Source: Coffea arabica (Eukaryota > Streptophyta > Magnoliopsida > Gentianales > Rubiaceae). From it: DNA of 64,000 nt. The notes beneath the pieces were generated by a model. The model made no database searches. It was not told the DNA's origin and saw only the letters and a program-made list of their open reading frames with translations. Positions 26,601 through 38,169 of the stretch are shown in pieces. Both the position numbers and the translations under genes were made by a program. The DNA lies in assembly GCF_036785885.1 (NCBI RefSeq), contig NC_092320.1, positions 12,711,557-12,775,556 on the forward strand, read 5' to 3'. Positions within the stretch are counted from its first letter, which is position 1. Every line of letters starts with the position of its first letter.

Positions 26601-29112
26601 GTCAACACAAACCAGAGATGGTAAAATATGAAACCAATTAAGCCTGTTTCTTCAGCTTTGGTTATACATTTTTGGTAACTGCTAATCATCATACTGGGAT
26701 GAAGCCCACAAACTTCAAATGCCCATGCAGCATAAGCACATGAAAGGGTGAGTTTGCTCCTGTTGATTGTTTGGAGCATATGACCTCTGACATACATGAT
26801 GTGTTAGTGTAACAAGCAGAAATGATTGTACCTTTGCCACAGTGAGGCCAATAGGGCATGGGCGATGAGGAGATCTAGTGGCAAAGACCCCTATCCTCTC
26901 ACCTTTCAATCTTGGCACTCTTACCTATTTATTGGATGGACTCTAGTGTGAGTAGAAAACATGCAAAAAAATGATTAATGCAAGCAAAAGAGAATAAATT
27001 CATAGCACAAAACCTTAGCCTTGAATTTTGACTGGGATGGATGCTTCCACAACTTTTCCAGGTCTGTGTTGAGATGGAACACATAAAGAATCCAGCAATG
27101 AGAATACCTTTCAAGACCTTCAAGAGATGCTGAAGGAACCCGAGCAGCATCAAACTTTAACCGTGCCCTTGCAAGAGGTACAAGTAAAGGTTGTCTTGGT
27201 GTCCCATTTCTGGAAAAACAAGAAACATACATTAGTGAGAAAAACCAAGATAGCAAGGTTATTATGGCACTATATCTATTTGCATTTGACAATTTGATGT
27301 AAAAAGCACAAAACAGACACTGGCATAATAAACTCCAGATTGATGATGGATAAAACATTTTAATTAGCTAAGCTGGTGACGGTAACCCAAAAATTCAGTC
27401 ACTGAAGAATGTCCAAATCTGTTTCAGAAATTTTCAATCTGCAACTTATGAACCTGTGTTTACAGGATTTCATTGTCCCTATCCTACTGCTCTCTCGGTC
27501 TCTACCTGGTCATTAGAATAAAAATGCACCAACTATTGTAGCATTCTTTTGAAACCATATCAGATATAGAGATGGAGATAATGGACATAACATCACCATC
27601 CAGTATTAACAGACAATCTTAGCAAGTAGTTAGCCATTTCCTTCTTTAAGTAGTCGACATAATGTCAGGATTTTAAGTACCTGGATTTTTAGAATGAGGG
27701 AACCTGGGGACTTTTTACTGTCCTTCACAACTATACAGTACAAATAGCTTTTTTCCTTTCTTCCTTCTTTTTGCTTATATACCCTGCATTTACATAATAT
27801 TTGTGTTGTCAGAAAGATTCAATTTCCTCTTTCATGGTTCTTGCACATCTCATTCATTCTTTCCAATGAAGGATTCCAAACAACATATTACAAGATTGTA
27901 GCAAAGTACGAAAAGCTAACATTGCAAACTCAAAGGGTTTGGTGCTAAATATCTGAACAATGCATTACTCAACAGGCAAAATTTTACAGTTCCTTGCTAA
28001 CAAAAAATTTCACCATGCATACTTCTCCTGATTACCTTGTAGAGAAGCAAGACTGGATTACTGCAATTGGTGCCATGGGATATGAACTCAACTCGTAACT
28101 TTCTGAATTTTGCTGAACCAATGCTTTCCTCAAAGCCTACAACATCAATTATGAGATAGAAACACTTCACGAGACAAAAGACAAAACGTATTATGTACCA
28201 GAGATCAGAGTATCACATGAATTTAATTAGCCACAATTTTCATTAAAAAGATTAGTCTACATTACGAAGGTATGATGTTCTCCTCATATCTGAGGTTTCT
28301 TTCTTCAGTTTTATATCATGGAGAAACAACCTCAGAAAGGCATTATGTAGCCATGTAAATATAATCCCTCCCTAAGAATTACCCCTATAGCAACAAGTTG
28401 TCTTTCCCATTCTAGGTGATCAATATCAGCCAGATCAATGAAGCAACTACAGAGTCTACAATAGAAAACTTCCAGACACACAACTAACAAAATTCCCTTA
28501 ATCAAGATTATACTGTTGAAGACTGACAAGCAGAGTGGAGCATCGGTACAGGAGGAGCCAAAAGAAGAATATATAGCTACTTTTTATTGATTTAGAGCAT
28601 TTAGCAATAACAATCTGTTAAACGAACTAAAGGGCAGCTCTTTCCCCCAAAAGATATTTGCTGTGATGTAACTGAAATTCCAACCTCTACATTCATCATT
28701 CTGGGCATGGAAATTTCTTCCAAATTTCTGTTAACTGACGGCAATCAATAGTTAAAACTTAAAAGTCCATCCAAAAAATTCACCCACATTAGTGGGTTCT
28801 GATGACTAGAGAATCTATTATACCTGCTGAGCTTTAATTCGGCCTTGCCTCTCGGCAGCACACTTTTCCAACGCATTCTTAAGGGATGCTTCAAGTCCTT
28901 GAATTCTTGCTTCCTCACCGTCCTTTGACTTTCTTCTCCAAAAATACACTGCAAACCCCAACGGCCACAATAAAGACCAAAACTTTAGAGGGTTCTGTGC
29001 ATAATGACCAATACTAAAGAGAAGATATAGGAAGAATACCAGTGGAAGCAGAGAGTGTTGCAACAGCAAAAGCAATGGTGAGTGTTAACCATTTGGGGTT
29101 GTAGACCGCCAT
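23632..29112 (-). CDS. TRMO: tRNA (N6-threonylcarbamoyladenosine-37-N6)-methyltransferase, TrmO/TsaA family (complete, 9 exons, 388 aa)
   Basis: Expected to add a methyl group from S-adenosylmethionine to t6A37 of tRNA-Thr (m6t6A). Exons in order: 29040-29112, 28824-28948, 28036-28136, 27014-27209, 26832-26924, 26186-26245, 25950-26024, 24533-24613, 23632-23994; all joins keep phase (1167 bp). Residues about 9-28 are hydrophobic (WLTLTIAFAVATLSAST) and followed by WRRK, a likely membrane anchor. A charged, coiled-coil-like segment follows (about 34-72). The TsaA domain spans about 86-268: YPMAPIAVIQSCF, CWILYVFHLN, the signature GERIGVFATRSPHRPCPIGL (173-192), LLSGVDLVDGTPVLDVKPYL (207-226). 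The last 120 residues include an acidic, Gly/Ser-rich linker (HEDDEISGQGGGG). Bacterial TrmO lacks the anchor and coil, so these suggest attachment to a membrane; which membrane is not shown. The fit to plant TrmO-like proteins is close. Confidence 0.92.
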
Positions 29113-29162
29113 GAACTCAACTGGTTAATGGTAATAAATAATAATCAGAATCCTCACCTTCT

Positions 29163-29289
29163 AGTTTATTAGTTAAGAGGTTGCATTAAGCACCCTTTGA
29201 TTTGCTTCAAATCACGCTTTTAGTTTATTAAGTTAAGAGGTTGCGCATAATTACATTAAGCACCCTTTGATTTACTTCAAATTATGCTT
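29163..29289. repeat. Tandem duplication in the divergent TRMO/sialidase-like promoter
   Basis: Copy 1 (29163-29220, 58 bp) and copy 2 (29221-29289, 69 bp) both read AGTTTATT...GTTAAGAGGTTGC...ATTAAGCACCCTTTGATTT. Copy 2 has a roughly 10 bp insertion (GCATAATTAC). The array starts 51 bp upstream of the TRMO start codon, so it lies in that gene's leader or core promoter. Confidence 0.85.
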
Positions 29290-29530
29290 CCAACTGTTCC
29301 CCTGAACCTTTCTGGGACAAGAACCTTTTCACTGGCCCGCTACTGCACTAAAACTATTGAATATAATAATATCCGCTTGCATTTGAAAACTCCGTCAGCA
29401 TTAAAATATTTAACTTTAATACCATGAAGTTTGTTTGTTTGAATCATTTTTTCCCCTTTTTCAGCACATGATCAGACACACACCTACGGAGCAGGGTTAA
29501 TTTAATATGTTTTTTCTCTCTTAAATCTGG

Positions 29531-29537
29531 TATAAAT
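29531..29537 (+). promoter_or_regulatory. TATA box of the sialidase-like gene
   Basis: TATAAAT lies 140 bp upstream of the ATG at 29671, implying a start site near 29560 and a leader of roughly 110 nt. Positional inference. Confidence 0.5.
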
Positions 29538-29670
29538 TCCGCCTAGTACTGCTTCTTTTTTTCTTTTTTTTTTTTACTTCTTCTTGATACAATATGCAAA
29601 CGTTGAATAAGTTGATATGCATCTGGGATTGGAGGCTTCAAAATGTCTACAATTTAGCAAATTTCTAGTT

Positions 29671-32600
29671 ATGTGGCGAGTGGTATCAACCATTGTGTTT
29701 TTTCTGGTATTGGTGATATTGTCATTCTTGCAAAATAGAGGGAAAGAACAGGTTGGTAGTAGGTGAGTACACAATAAAATAAAAATCATGCCTTTTCATC
29801 TGAGTTTTGCATCTTTGTATTCTTGCAGTGCTAAACTATCTCACACACTGAAACAAGGGAACAAAGAGAAATCCATAGTTTTATATGCATCAGTTTTCAG
29901 TAAAGTAGTTAAAACGTTGACTGCAGGAGGTAATGCTTATTATATCGTTAGACATTTTGTTGATATTTCATATTTGTGGTATTCATATACGCATGTTGGA
30001 GTCTTTATTAGTGAGGAGGAAAATGCAATGATGTTTGTCAGATGCTTCTGAGAAAAATCTGTTTTGGTACCTAGGCTGTGCTTGTGAAATTCAAGATTCT
30101 TTCTATCCTTTGAATTAGATGTTCACAGAGATGAGAGAGGAAGACAACTTATGCTGTCAACATCTTTCCTCGTTGTTGGCTCTGTTGCTGCTCTTGTCAT
30201 TGTTGAATTGCTCTGATTGGTACGATTGTTCTTCTGGGGGTGAATAATTTTATCCTCAAAACAAGTTTTCAATTGCAGAATCGAAACTTGCTTCGTACTG
30301 TCCCTGAAAGTTGCAAAGATTTTCGGCTTCAGTTCTTCATTTGTTTCCATGAGGTCAACCTTGTTTGTACTGATTTGAGCATATTTCAAATATTCTCCAT
30401 CTATAACAATGATTGTTTCATGAAGATTGAGAATTAATGTAACTAACAATTTGGTGATTATTTCCCCAAGTTAGGATCCTTACAAAGTTTTTCTTGTTTT
30501 CTCTTTTTTCCCCTCATTTGTTAAAAGTTTCTTACACTTAGAATTAACTTTGCTCATTTGAGAACCCTGCATTTCCTCAGATGTAGATTTTTTTTTTTTT
30601 TTTTTTTATTGTGATGCAGTAAGTTAGAAAGTGTCCAAGGTAACACTACAGTCTGTTCAGAAATGAGAAAAAATAATTGCTCTTGGGTTCCAGTATTGGA
30701 GGAGTTCACTTTTATTGCTAAGTCTGCACCGTTTAATAACTGTCATGCTTCTACCATTGTTGAGGTAATACTGTTTAAATTGACATTATTCAGTCAAATA
30801 TAATATTTTCTGTGTTTACCACTAATCGATTGTTAGTCCGATAGGTTGATAAAGGTCATTTTTTGGTTGCTTATTTTGGTGGCACGGTAGAGGGAGCTCC
30901 TGACGTGAAAATTTGGATACAGACATATAAGGTAATTATATCCTCATCCAAGTAGACTTTGTCAGTGAATTGTGTTACATTTCTTTATAGTGCTGAAGAA
31001 TGATGATATGGATCTGCATTTGAAGGATGTAAGTTCCTCTGTCTAATCTCCAAGGTTGAAAAGATGAATCAACTGTGTGTTTTTTCTATTTTCTTCTTGC
31101 TTTATTGTTTTTAGAGGTCTTCACTTGAGAATGACTAAATGGTACTTGAACGTGGGCACCATTACCTAGATTGCTGTTTTTTCTATCATACAACATCAGA
31201 ACTTAATTCAACTTAGTAAGGATTGCATCAATATGCAGCTTTCTTCTTAGCATGCCTCCAGTCAAAACTGATTGATGTCTCTATTAGAGAAATGTTGATG
31301 TTGGTTTTTGTTCTAAACATTTGGCAGAGAAGAACGAAACCACCTGCCATCAATTACAATTCCAACTGCAATATAACGTTTTCCTTGATTATTCAGTGCA
31401 TAATGAGAGATTATTCTGAACAGGATGGCCTTTGGAACCCTCCTGTTATTGCAGATGAAGAATACAATGTTTCAATGTGGAATCCTGTATTATTTAAGCT
31501 CACCTCGAATGAATTGCTTTTATTCTACAGAATTGGGCAAGACGTTCAAAAGTAAGTACGCAGGCTTTTCATGTACGGCAGTACTGAATGACTTTTATTT
31601 TCATACGATTAATATAAACCCTCCCATGATGTTTGGTGCTTTAAATAGTACTACCTGGGTACACGCTTGAAGCCCATAATGGTAATCAAGGACAGGGTGA
31701 AAGGATGTTAGAGTTGAAAGAATAGTTTTATAGACTGGAGAGAGGTTGGAAAATAGTATGTATAAAGAGCAAGCGCTAACTTGACCTAGATAAGATTGGA
31801 GGTCGAGTAGAATGAATGCTGGAGTGTGGAAGTGAAGGGTCCCTGCTTTGTATGGTCTTGTTTAAATAGGAATATGATGCATGAGAAGAAATTGTGGACT
31901 TTTGTGCTAGGAGAGCAACCCTCTTTCTTCTAATTAGCAATTTGGCTCATAAAAGAGGACATAGATCACCCAAATATTTGTACAACCTGCATCTGATGTA
32001 TCCTAGTATGAAGCTGATAACTCCAAATGTTTGAATTTGATTATGTTACATGCGTTCATCAACACAGCACTACGTTTCTTGTAAGAGAAGTACCATACTT
32101 GGTAAGCCAACTAATACATCTGATATCTTCTGTTTTTCTTCTTTTAACCTGAAATAACACTGGAAATAGTTACATTTGCTGCTACATGAGATTATTTAAG
32201 CACGTCTGATTAGTTGATAGACAGGACAATCCTCTTTTTTTCCCGCACCCAAAATCAGCAGGGTCTAATCTATATTCGTTGGATGGTCATGAACATAGGC
32301 TGTACTAAAAAGCCTCTTTTGGTAGAATCTTTTGTTGTTTTTGCAAATCAGAGTTGAGGGAAACAATAAGCCACTTGAGCACATTATCACTTTTACGTAG
32401 TTGCCTGTTCCTTTTACTGGATCTGCGGCTTGGAGATTGGACATGGGATGTTCAACTTAATTGGGCCCCTGAGAGACAAGAATTGAAAAGACACGGAGAA
32501 TTTATCCACTTTAATTTTCCCATGTGATCCATGCGTCTTCAGTATTCTAAAAGTATCAAGTAACCTTCTGCTTATGATTTCATAAATATCAGATGGAGTG

Positions 32601-34263
32601 GATTCATGAAGCGGTCTGATGATGGAGGCATTACTTGGAAAGAAAGGGAACAACTTCCTCCCGGTATTTTGGGACCAATTAAGAACAAGGTACTGCCGAA
32701 TTCGCTGCTATTATGTTGATTCTTTTGAGCTGTGCTTTCTTCACGCACTGATTAATGTTTCTCAGCCCATCTTGCTTGCAAATGGGGACTTGGTTTGCGG
32801 ATCTTCTGTTGAGAGTTGGAATTCTTGGGGTGCTTGGATTGAGGTTGTAATGATATTTCACTATGCCGTGACTTCTATCTCAATCTTGTTTCGAAGGAAC
32901 CCATAGAGATAATTGTTAAACAAGTTTTTCCTCTGAAACAGATAACTTCAGATGCAGGTAAATCATGGAAAAAGTATGGACCAATATACATTGAGAATAA
33001 TCCTCTCAGTGTGATTCAACCCGTTCCGTACCTGACTGCAAATGGAGCCTTGCGCGTGCTGCTGAGATCATTTACAAACATAAGTAGAATTTGTATGTCA
33101 GAATCTGAAGATGGAGGTCACAGCTGGAGCTTTGCAAAGCCTACAGAACTTCCGAACCCAAACTCAGGTTGTTATTGAAATAGCATACCTGCGAATGGAC
33201 ATAGATGATAGATCTTTTTAGATTATGGTGAAAGAATGCAAGTAACTATACATAACATCCCTGTCCCAGGTTGAATGTCTTGCTTTTCTTTTCAGTACAT
33301 TCCAAAGTAATCGCCACTTTCCTTAATTAGAATATTACCAGATCCCAAAAATGTAATGATCTCCTGTGTTTCCCATTGTCTTTATTAGTTTCAGTAACCT
33401 ACCATAAACTTAAACTCTTTCTCTTGATATAGTATCCTAGCTTCTCCAGTCAAACTCAGACACTAATTAAGTCTGAGGGGAGGTGACTAACCTGTTATAA
33501 GAATTTTGTACAACTCAAGGTTATGCACTAGAATACTATCATGAGAACTTAAATTAAGATGAGTATGAAGTTGGGAACTAGCTGATAGAAAGTAGGAATA
33601 CCTTTTCTATGACATACACGTGTTGGTCCATTTATTTCACAGTTTGCAGGCATTATGTTTTTGTAGATTTGAACCCACACAAGAAGCAGATGTTGCTCCA
33701 GGTTTAAATTAATTCCATCTCTTGAACAATTTACTTAGAATGCAACCTATTTGATATGAAATTGTGAAATTTTAGTTTATCTTGTTAATGCTCTTCAATC
33801 AGGAGCGCCTTAAACTCTACTGGAAATTATGTTTGCGCGGATTGGACGATGCTACATTGAATATCTGGACCATGCCATTCGTACTGGAAAATGATTTCTA
33901 ATTTGTCTTGCCCGCTAATGTTTTGAGTTTAATGGTTAGGTATTGATGGGGTGAAGCTGAGAGATGGACGTCTTTTGGTAGCTTATAATACAATCTCGAG
34001 GGGTGTCCTCAAAGTTGCTGTCTCCCCTGATGATGGAGACTCATGGCAAGAGGTGACAACGCTAGAGGAGACTGAGGGAATGGAGTTTTCATATCCAGCT
34101 GTTATCCAAGCTAGTGATGATCTAGTTCACATCACATATACGTACAACAGGACACAGATTAAGGTAACAAAATTTTGTACGATCAGGTGATGCATTATTG
34201 TTGTCGATCCAATGTTCATTCCCTTTTTTGTTTTTTCAGCATGTAGTCCTTAATCCCATTTGA
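29671..34263 (+). CDS. BNR/Asp-box sialidase-like protein (complete, 9 exons, 367 aa)
   Basis: Exons: 29671-29762, 30620-30764, 30845-30931, 31424-31551, 32593-32689, 32766-32846, 32942-33167, 33940-34163, 34240-34263; phases agree throughout (1104 bp with the stop). Residues 4-21 form a hydrophobic stretch ([18 protein letters not shown]), a signal peptide or type II anchor. The rest fits a six-bladed BNR_2 propeller: [38 protein letters not shown]. Four Asp boxes (SxDxGxxW) are visible: SDDGGITW (159-166), TSDAGKSW (212-219), SEDGGHSW (265-272) and SPDDGDSW (314-321). The protein ends TQIKHVVLNPI. Sialidases cleave terminal sialic acids, but plants are not known to make normal sialic acid, so the substrate is open and I did not confirm the arginine triad. 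The hydrophobic start points to the secretory route. It is divergent from TRMO with 558 bp between start codons. Confidence 0.87.
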
Positions 34264-36060
34264 TCAAGTGGCGCATTTTAAAGTCAACTCTTGGATGAAA
34301 GAAGGTACTTTGTCTCTATGCAAATACTAGAGTTACATGTTATTAGCATTTCTAACACCTGCTTCTTGAAATTTTTTTTTTTCTTTTGAGCGATCATTAT
34401 ATTAGCCCATTTAGATGCAACTGTATTTGCTTCTGATTGTTGGCTGGTTATGAATTTTGTGCCCTTTCAGCTTAGGACTGCCACGCCTTGTGAAATGATT
34501 TTTTGACTGTTCATGCAAGTTCTTGAATTTTACCCATTGGATATGTAAAGCTAAAAGTTATGGTCCTAGAGTAAATTATATTCGTGATATGGTGATATGA
34601 ATATCTAGTGGATGTTCTTCATTTTAGATTTCCTTGCTTTTTTGCCCCTAAAATTGTCGAAATCAGTTTTGGTGATGTTCACTTCATACAAGTGAAGTTG
34701 GACAAGCAACTTCTAAAGCCAACCAACTTGGGTCAATATCTAGTGGATCTTTTGATAGCCCAAGTCATGAAGTTTTAGTTACTTTGGGAGGCTAGTTTAG
34801 TTGCTGGCTTGTTGCTTCTCCATGTAAGCTACTTCATTTTCACATTGGTACGGTTAGTTCAGACTGAATGCAACGGTAAAAGGATACTCAAGAGACTTAA
34901 AGTTGATCCTGAGCAGTGGCCACTGGATGCTCAAACAAAGAGTTGCTGTTTATGAATCTTGGATCTTCCTTTGTTCAAATGATGATAGACCCTTAATATG
35001 CTTTGGAGCTCCCTTTTTTTTTTGGTGAAAATTTGGATTGAAGTTGTTAAAAAAAAAAAAAAAAAGTGATGATATATGTGGACCTTGTGGTGAAAGATTG
35101 GTGTCAAATACCTCAATGGATAAATACGCAAGAGCGAGCTTTTTAGTACAAGAATCTCTTGCAGGAACTTCTAAAGATGTCATGAAAGCTCAGTTAAGTT
35201 GGATGTTGGCTCTTAACAGAGTTCGAAAAAGGGATTCTATAAGCAAATGGATACCTCTTCCACCAGCAAAAGATGCAGCCGGCCAAATCCGATAACAGAG
35301 CTGTTGCTTTTGATTTTTCTACTTTTAAATGCTGAGAGCTCAAGTCGATCAACATCTGCAGCATCCCACAAGTTCAGGAACTGATCATGACAAATAGTCG
35401 GTAAATTATCATTATCCCAATGGATAACTGACTGGAATTTTGTAGTTTGGGGTGTGGGGAAGGACTTGTCCGGCAGAAACACCCCATTAGCCGACCTTAA
35501 CAGAGGAAGTTGAATAAAACTTTTTTGATTGTCTGCATTTCACAGTTCTAATGGCATAAACCTGTTGATCATCTTTACAAGTAGGATAAATATTTGAGTG
35601 AAATTTGGCTTCCAAGTAGGTAATAACACAGAAACAAGCATAACACAGGTCATCCCTCTGTCACGGTGACCCGAAGAGTATTATAGGTTAGAACTGACAA
35701 ATAAAACTTAGAAAGATCCACTTAAAGCTCAAATAATTCCTTCATTCTCTGTCTGTAGCTATTAACAAGTACACTATTATTACTCGTGCAAAGATCCTTG
35801 TGTTCTTTAACTACTGCGCTGCATGGACATTCTGGTTATATTTTTCTTGGATAATTTTACCAGTTCCTAGCACCATCTCTTCTTAATGACTTCCAACTTT
35901 TTAAATTGTGTTCAACAGCTCAAGCGCTTGAAATTGATTTCAGAAATGGTCCTTTTTCTTTTTCTTGTGCAGGTTTTTATCGTTTTCTCGCAGGAGGGAG
36001 ATGAGGATTGGATGCATGGAAAGGGGCTGCACTTCTTCGAGTGATGAACTTTTTTTTTTC
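34264..36060. other. Downstream region of the sialidase-like gene
   Basis: Contains the 3' untranslated region (end not placed) and two open frames I could not assign. One is at 35038-35295 (plus, 85 codons, starting within an A-tract). The other is a short frame at about 35972-36044 ending HGKGLHFFE, preceded by TTGTGCAG, which could be a terminal exon of something not seen here. Confidence 0.3.
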
Positions 36061-36672
36061 CCTCTGGTTGTAAATCAGTTAACCTTATCCTGAAATTCAA
36101 AATACTACTATTTTCTGAAAAATCTATTTCTAAATAAAAATAGAAAACTGAAGGAAAAAAAAAATATCCAAGGAGACAGTTATGTATAAGAAAAGGACAT
36201 GCCGGTGGAAATGATCTGGCCTTCTGTTGGAACTGGGTTCAGCCCGTGTGTCAGGTGCCAGGACTCTCTTCCAAATAGACCAATAAAGGAAGATTGTTGG
36301 TGGGCCAAGCCCATGTAACGTTGTATTGGCCCAATACATTCAGGTTAGCCTATCTGAGGAGCCGCTATTGGGTCTACAGGGACAAACCAAAATGGTGGGG
36401 TTTACCTTTTCCTGTTTGTGGGTCTCGCTAGTTCTTCTGGGATAATTATATGGTACAAAAAAGTCAAAATCATGGGAGGCAATCCGTAATCGCTGGTTAA
36501 AGTGATTGAAGTTTGACAAATTCCGTAAAGAGAATAAATAATATGCTTTGCATTTTTCTTATGGGTAAATCCATGCCTCCACTTTAGTCGACCAGTGACT
36601 TGTATCAACCTTAGGTCGGTCTATGTTTGACTCTACTTTCCTCTCCCAATCGAGTAGTCCTTGGACAAAAGT

Positions 36673-36803
36673 AGGTTATTTGGGATAATTTTTTTTTTAA
36701 AAAAAATACTGTAATATTTTTTTTTTAACGTGATGTATATGGGATAAAAAAATAATTAAAAACTAATAAATTTTTGTAAATAATCCATTATTCAAACTAA
36801 CAT
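36673..36803. mobile_element. Degraded MITE of the TGTTTGGAT family
   Basis: Contains the family interior in one orientation (TACTGTAATATTTTTTTTTT, GTGATGTATATGGGATAAAA) and a right end ATTATTCAAACTAACA. Ends are eroded. Confidence 0.45.
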
Positions 36804-37093
36804 CCGCTATAAGTTTTATACAGGTTCTTGAGACCACTTTTTAAGATTTCGAGCCGCCTTTGAATGGAGCTGCAGCATGCATCCACATTACAAATAAAGT
36901 ATATGTTATGATGTTATGTCTCTGAAAAAATGATTAATAACACCATGTACGATTATGTAAGCCTAATTAGATTACATAAAAAAAAAAAAAAAGACCCTAC
37001 TATTTGTTCTTCGATTTGTCTTCCCTTTTATTTGATAAATTCAAAGGAAGATAAGTTGTAAAACAATTTTGCGATCCCAGAACTCGCATTGTT

Positions 37094-37117
37094 TATATAT
37101 ATATATATATATATATA
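37094..37117. repeat. (TA)n microsatellite
   Basis: About 12 TA units. Confidence 0.85.
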
Positions 37118-37385
37118 ATTAGTTTACAAGTATGATGCCCATGTTGTTGCCTCCCCAATTTTAGTTCCAACCAAGATTTGGGAGTAGCTGGGAAGCCGAA
37201 AATGGAGAGCAGAACATGTTCAACAACCAATAATAAAGTTCAAAAGTAAAAAGAACGCGTAAATGGAAATTGGAAATCGATCTTCACTTTGCCTGAAGAA
37301 GTCAGCTGCCTCCAAACGTTCATATGTACTCTCCCTCACTCACATGCTGTTGCGAGCATCTAACCAAAACTACACCTCGGATTCC

Positions 37386-37403
37386 GGGGGGGGGGGGGGG
37401 GGG
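37386..37403. repeat. Poly(G) run, 18 bases
   Basis: Uninterrupted G run, rare in AT-rich plant DNA. The exact length may be uncertain in the assembly. Confidence 0.8.
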
Positions 37404-38019
37404 ATAGGGATCGATGCATGTTTTCCGCAGACCTCACTTTTTTGCATTAAATGAGAAGTGTCACTTTTGTTTCTTGGGGTTTTACTTATTCAAAGACCAG
37501 AAATAAAGGCAGACATACACATTTTTATTGCCTGCCCCTTTCTACTGAAACTGCAGGGCCAATTAATGGGGTAGGAACCGAAAACGAAAAGGAGAACTTA
37601 GATCCCAATACGTTTACCAGCAGCCTCTCGTAATGCCAGGGAGTCCCGGAATCGACATTGTTGACTTGCACATTTCTTTAGGCAAATGCTAAACAGTAAT
37701 CACACAGAAGCCACAAACTCTTACCAGTCCATTTCTCCAAAGTCCAAACCATTCCTTGCATCCACATTGCACTGGCTTTTAACAAAAAGACTTGGAAGAG
37801 GTGAAAGAAAAACATAAAAACTTTCGTGACTTCATCATATGCATTTATGCTTGTGCACCTCCATTCATTGTATTCTAACCACCCAAAATAAATGAAGTAA
37901 CTAAACACAAGCATTTTTTGTCACTAGTATTGACTCGCATTCTACGGGTGGGACAAAGATTAAGGTGATAGAAACATAAAGACCAAAAGATAAAACATAA
38001 ATGAGAAAAATAAGAAAGT

Positions 38020-38165
38020 ACTAGAAACTTTAGAGTTGAGATTATGCTGTAACATTTTTTTATGTGGTATATGATAGATAAAAAGATAATTTAAAAAATA
38101 AAAAATTAATTAAGAAGAATACATGTGATGAAACGTAAAAAAAAACAGGACCTATCCAAACATAG
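38020..38165. mobile_element. Degraded MITE fragment
   Basis: Carries GCTGTAACATTTTTTTATGT, GATAGATAAAAAGATAATTT and ends CCTATCCAAACATAG, similar to the other copies. The left end is not clear. Confidence 0.35.
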
Positions 38166-38169
38166 TCAA

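Noticed and set aside
32593..32906. ORF reading through a sialidase-like exon into the next intron
   Set aside because: The true exon ends at 32689 with GT and resumes at 32766; the longer ORF is an unspliced artefact.
35038..35295. 85-codon plus-strand ORF after the sialidase-like gene
   Set aside because: Begins within an A-tract and has no recognisable family or splice partners; recorded only as spacer content.
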